This document shows positions 12,065-13,595 of a stretch of 13,595 nucleotides of DNA, one piece after another. The position numbers and the translations under genes were made by a program. Source of the stretch: Planctomycetes bacterium SM23_32 (lineage in GTDB: Bacteria > Planctomycetota > Brocadiia > SM23-32); assembly GCA_001303885.1 (NCBI GenBank), contig LJUE01000037.1, forward strand, positions 1-13,595, given 5' to 3'. Position 1 is the first letter of the stretch; each line of letters begins with the position of its first letter. The notes beneath the pieces were generated by a model, which had not been told where the DNA came from, did not search any database, and saw only the letters and a program-made list of their open reading frames with translations.

Positions 12065-13595
12065 ATGGCCAGCCGTGAACGCCGCACACTGAACGAACCG
12101 CTCGACATCAGCCTCCCCTTTTGGGACCCGGACAACGCGCTCTTCGTCGCCGACAGCGCGCCCCAGTTCGACCCGGCCACGGCGTCCGGCCTGCTTCGCT
12201 GGAGGCGCCACGGCCGCTCCGCCGAGCTGCACTTCAACACGGTAGATTTCGAGCTCGGGCCACCGCGCCACCGCGAGTTCCCCGACGTCTACGGCACCGA
12301 TCCCGAGCTGCCGTTCGCGCTGGAGTTCATCACGCCGCGCACGGTGCGGCTCCGCCTGCGGGCGGCCACGGAGCCGCGCACGCAGCAGGAGGAGCTGATG
12401 CTGGACGGGCCGGTCCCGAGCGACGAGACCTGGCAGTGCGAGGCGGCGGACGCAGGGGCGACTTACACCGGCAGCGCCGGCGTCTCCGTGACCGTCTCGA
12501 CCGACCCGTGGAGCGTCGCCGTGCGCGCCCCGGACGGCAGGCTGCTGACCCGCACGTTCACGCGCCGGCCCCGCCAGGGCATGCCGTTCTCCTTCGTGCG
12601 CCGCGTGGACGACATGCGCCGCCACGTGGCCGCGTCCTTCGCCCTGGCGCCCGACGAGGGCATCTACGGCTGCGGGGAGAGCTTCACGCGGCTCAACAAG
12701 CGCGGTCAGAAGCTGGCGCTCTGGCATTACGACGCCTGGGAGTGCCAGGGCCAGGGCATGTACAAGCCCATCCCCTTCTTCCTGAGCAGCCGGGGCTACG
12801 GCATCTTCGTGCACACCTCCGCGCCACTCACGTTCGACTTCGGCCACACGCACGACGGCGTCGCTACGCTCTACAGCGGCGACGACGAGCTGGACCTGTT
12901 CATCTTCGCCGGCACGCCCAAGGAGGTGCTGGCCGAGTACACGGCCCTAACCGGCCGCAGCCCGCTGCCGCCGCTCTGGAGCTTCGGGCTCTGGATGAGC
13001 CGCATCACCTACGACTCCGAGCAGCAGGCCCGCGACGTCGCCGCGCGGCTGCGCCAGGAGCGCGTGCCCTGCGACGTGATCCACCTGGACACCGGCTGGT
13101 TCGAGACGGACTGGTGCTGCGACTACGTCTTCTCCGCGTCGCGCTTCCCGACGCCCGAGCGGATGCTGGCGGACCTGCGCGAGCAGGGCTTCCGCATCTG
13201 CCTGTGGCAGCTCCCCTACATAACGCCCATCAACCGGCTGTATCGCGAGGCCCTCGACGCCGGCTACGTCGTGCGCGGGCCGGACGGCGGCCTGCCCACC
13301 GACGACGCCATCCTGGACTTCAGCAACCCGGACGCCGTCCGCTGGTACCAGGAGAAGCTCGCCGGCCTGCTGAGGATGGGAGCCGCCGCCATCAAGGTGG
13401 ACTTCGGCGAGGCGGCGCCGCTCGACGGCGGGTACGCCTCCGGCCTGAGCGGCCTCTACGAGCACTGCCTCTCCCCGCTCCGCTACAACAAGGCGGCCGC
13501 CGACGTGACGCTCCAGACCACCGGCGAGCACGTCATCTGGGCCCGCAGCGCGTGGGCCGGCAGCCAGCGCTACCCCCTGCACTGGGGCGGCGACA
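12065..13595 (+). CDS. Glycoside hydrolase family 31, probable alpha-xylosidase (YicI-like), C-terminus cut by window edge
   Basis: ATG 12065 follows GAGG (12055-12058) by 6 nt. The frame stays open to the window edge and gives 510 residues; full-length relatives are longer. GH31 enzymes are retaining alpha-glucosidases or alpha-xylosidases. An N-terminal beta-sandwich region (about 1-280, ending with YGCGESFTRLNKRG) precedes a (beta/alpha)8 barrel opening at SPLPPLWSFGLWMSR. The nucleophile motif KVDFGE puts the catalytic Asp at 446. WARSAWAGSQRYPLHWGGD at the very end resembles the YicI acid/base segment, so D510 is the likely acid/base. KxDFGE and HWGGD favour the YicI-type alpha-xylosidase branch, but alpha-glucosidase activity cannot be excluded. 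No signal peptide is seen, so it is probably cytoplasmic. With the GH4 enzyme and deacetylase it points to a carbohydrate-using lifestyle. Confidence 0.9.
   Translation, partial: MASRERRTLNEPLDISLPFWDPDNALFVADSAPQFDPATASGLLRWRRHGRSAELHFNTVDFELGPPRHREFPDVYGTDPELPFALEFITPRTVRLRLRAATEPRTQQEELMLDGPVPSDETWQCEAADAGATYTGSAGVSVTVSTDPWSVAVRAPDGRLLTRTFTRRPRQGMPFSFVRRVDDMRRHVAASFALAPDEGIYGCGESFTRLNKRGQKLALWHYDAWECQGQGMYKPIPFFLSSRGYGIFVHTSAPLTFDFGHTHDGVATLYSGDDELDLFIFAGTPKEVLAEYTALTGRSPLPPLWSFGLWMSRITYDSEQQARDVAARLRQERVPCDVIHLDTGWFETDWCCDYVFSASRFPTPERMLADLREQGFRICLWQLPYITPINRLYREALDAGYVVRGPDGGLPTDDAILDFSNPDAVRWYQEKLAGLLRMGAAAIKVDFGEAAPLDGGYASGLSGLYEHCLSPLRYNKAAADVTLQTTGEHVIWARSAWAGSQRYPLHWGGD

Noticed and set aside
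9767..12853. Very long open frame on the minus strand opposite uvrB and the GH31 start
   Set aside because: Its translation is Val/His/Leu/Gly-rich antisense of high-GC codons with no domain, while the plus strand encodes unmistakable UvrB. It also crosses the intergenic repeat region.
1..13595. CRISPR array, tRNA, rRNA, insertion sequence, toxin-antitoxin or phage genes
   Set aside because: No regularly spaced repeats, cloverleaf-like sequence, transposase or integrase signature was found. The multi-HTH protein resembles antitoxin DNA-binding domains but has no small toxin partner in view.

Overview
This is a GC-rich bacterial window (roughly two-thirds G+C in most genes) with tight operons, Shine-Dalgarno leaders and sigma70-like promoters. 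The gene mix (multi-PAS GGDEF sensor, GH4 and GH31 glycosidases, polysaccharide deacetylase, secreted metallopeptidase, ComEA-like HhH protein, UvrB) and the palindromic CGCAGAG-type intergenic repeats fit a large-genome heterotroph such as a planctomycete or a related environmental lineage. The phylum is only a guess. No rRNA, tRNA, CRISPR, transposase or phage gene was seen.

Layout. Positions 1-840 (minus) hold a DNA-binding protein with three tandem XRE-type helix-turn-helix domains, cut by the left edge. It has a good promoter (916-944) and a perfect 18-bp dyad (894-911) at the expected transcription start. Divergent from it, on the plus strand, is a signalling cluster: a small three-helix membrane protein (1174-1488), an overlapping multi-PAS/GAF diguanylate cyclase (1466-4640) and an orphan membrane protein (4685-5308). 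The cyclase gene is split by a one-base frameshift in a run of eight C at 1909-1916. The small membrane protein aligns without gaps to the membrane module at the start of the cyclase.

Positions 5339-7832 are on the minus strand. They contain a GH4 glycosidase (5339-6664), a palindrome-rich gap (6665-6878), and a membrane-anchored polysaccharide deacetylase (6879-7832) whose base composition is clearly less GC-rich than its neighbours. Back-to-back promoters at 8005-8033 (minus) and 8076-8104 (plus) separate it from the next operon.

Positions 8154-11827 (plus) look like one transcription unit: an exported gluzincin-type metallopeptidase, a membrane-anchored helix-hairpin-helix protein of ComEA type 7 bp later, and the excision-repair helicase UvrB 1 bp after that. 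A gap (11828-12064) follows, with a promoter, a second copy of the inverted-repeat family and an imperfect direct repeat around it. Last is a GH31 alpha-xylosidase/alpha-glucosidase (12065 onward), cut by the right edge just after its probable acid/base aspartate.

The genes suggest three themes: c-di-GMP signalling possibly controlled by the neighbouring multi-HTH protein, carbohydrate breakdown and remodelling, and DNA repair joined to cell-envelope DNA-binding and proteolytic functions. The most unusual parts are the triple-HTH regulator with its operator, the duplicated membrane sensor module, the frameshifted cyclase, and the intergenic repeat family.
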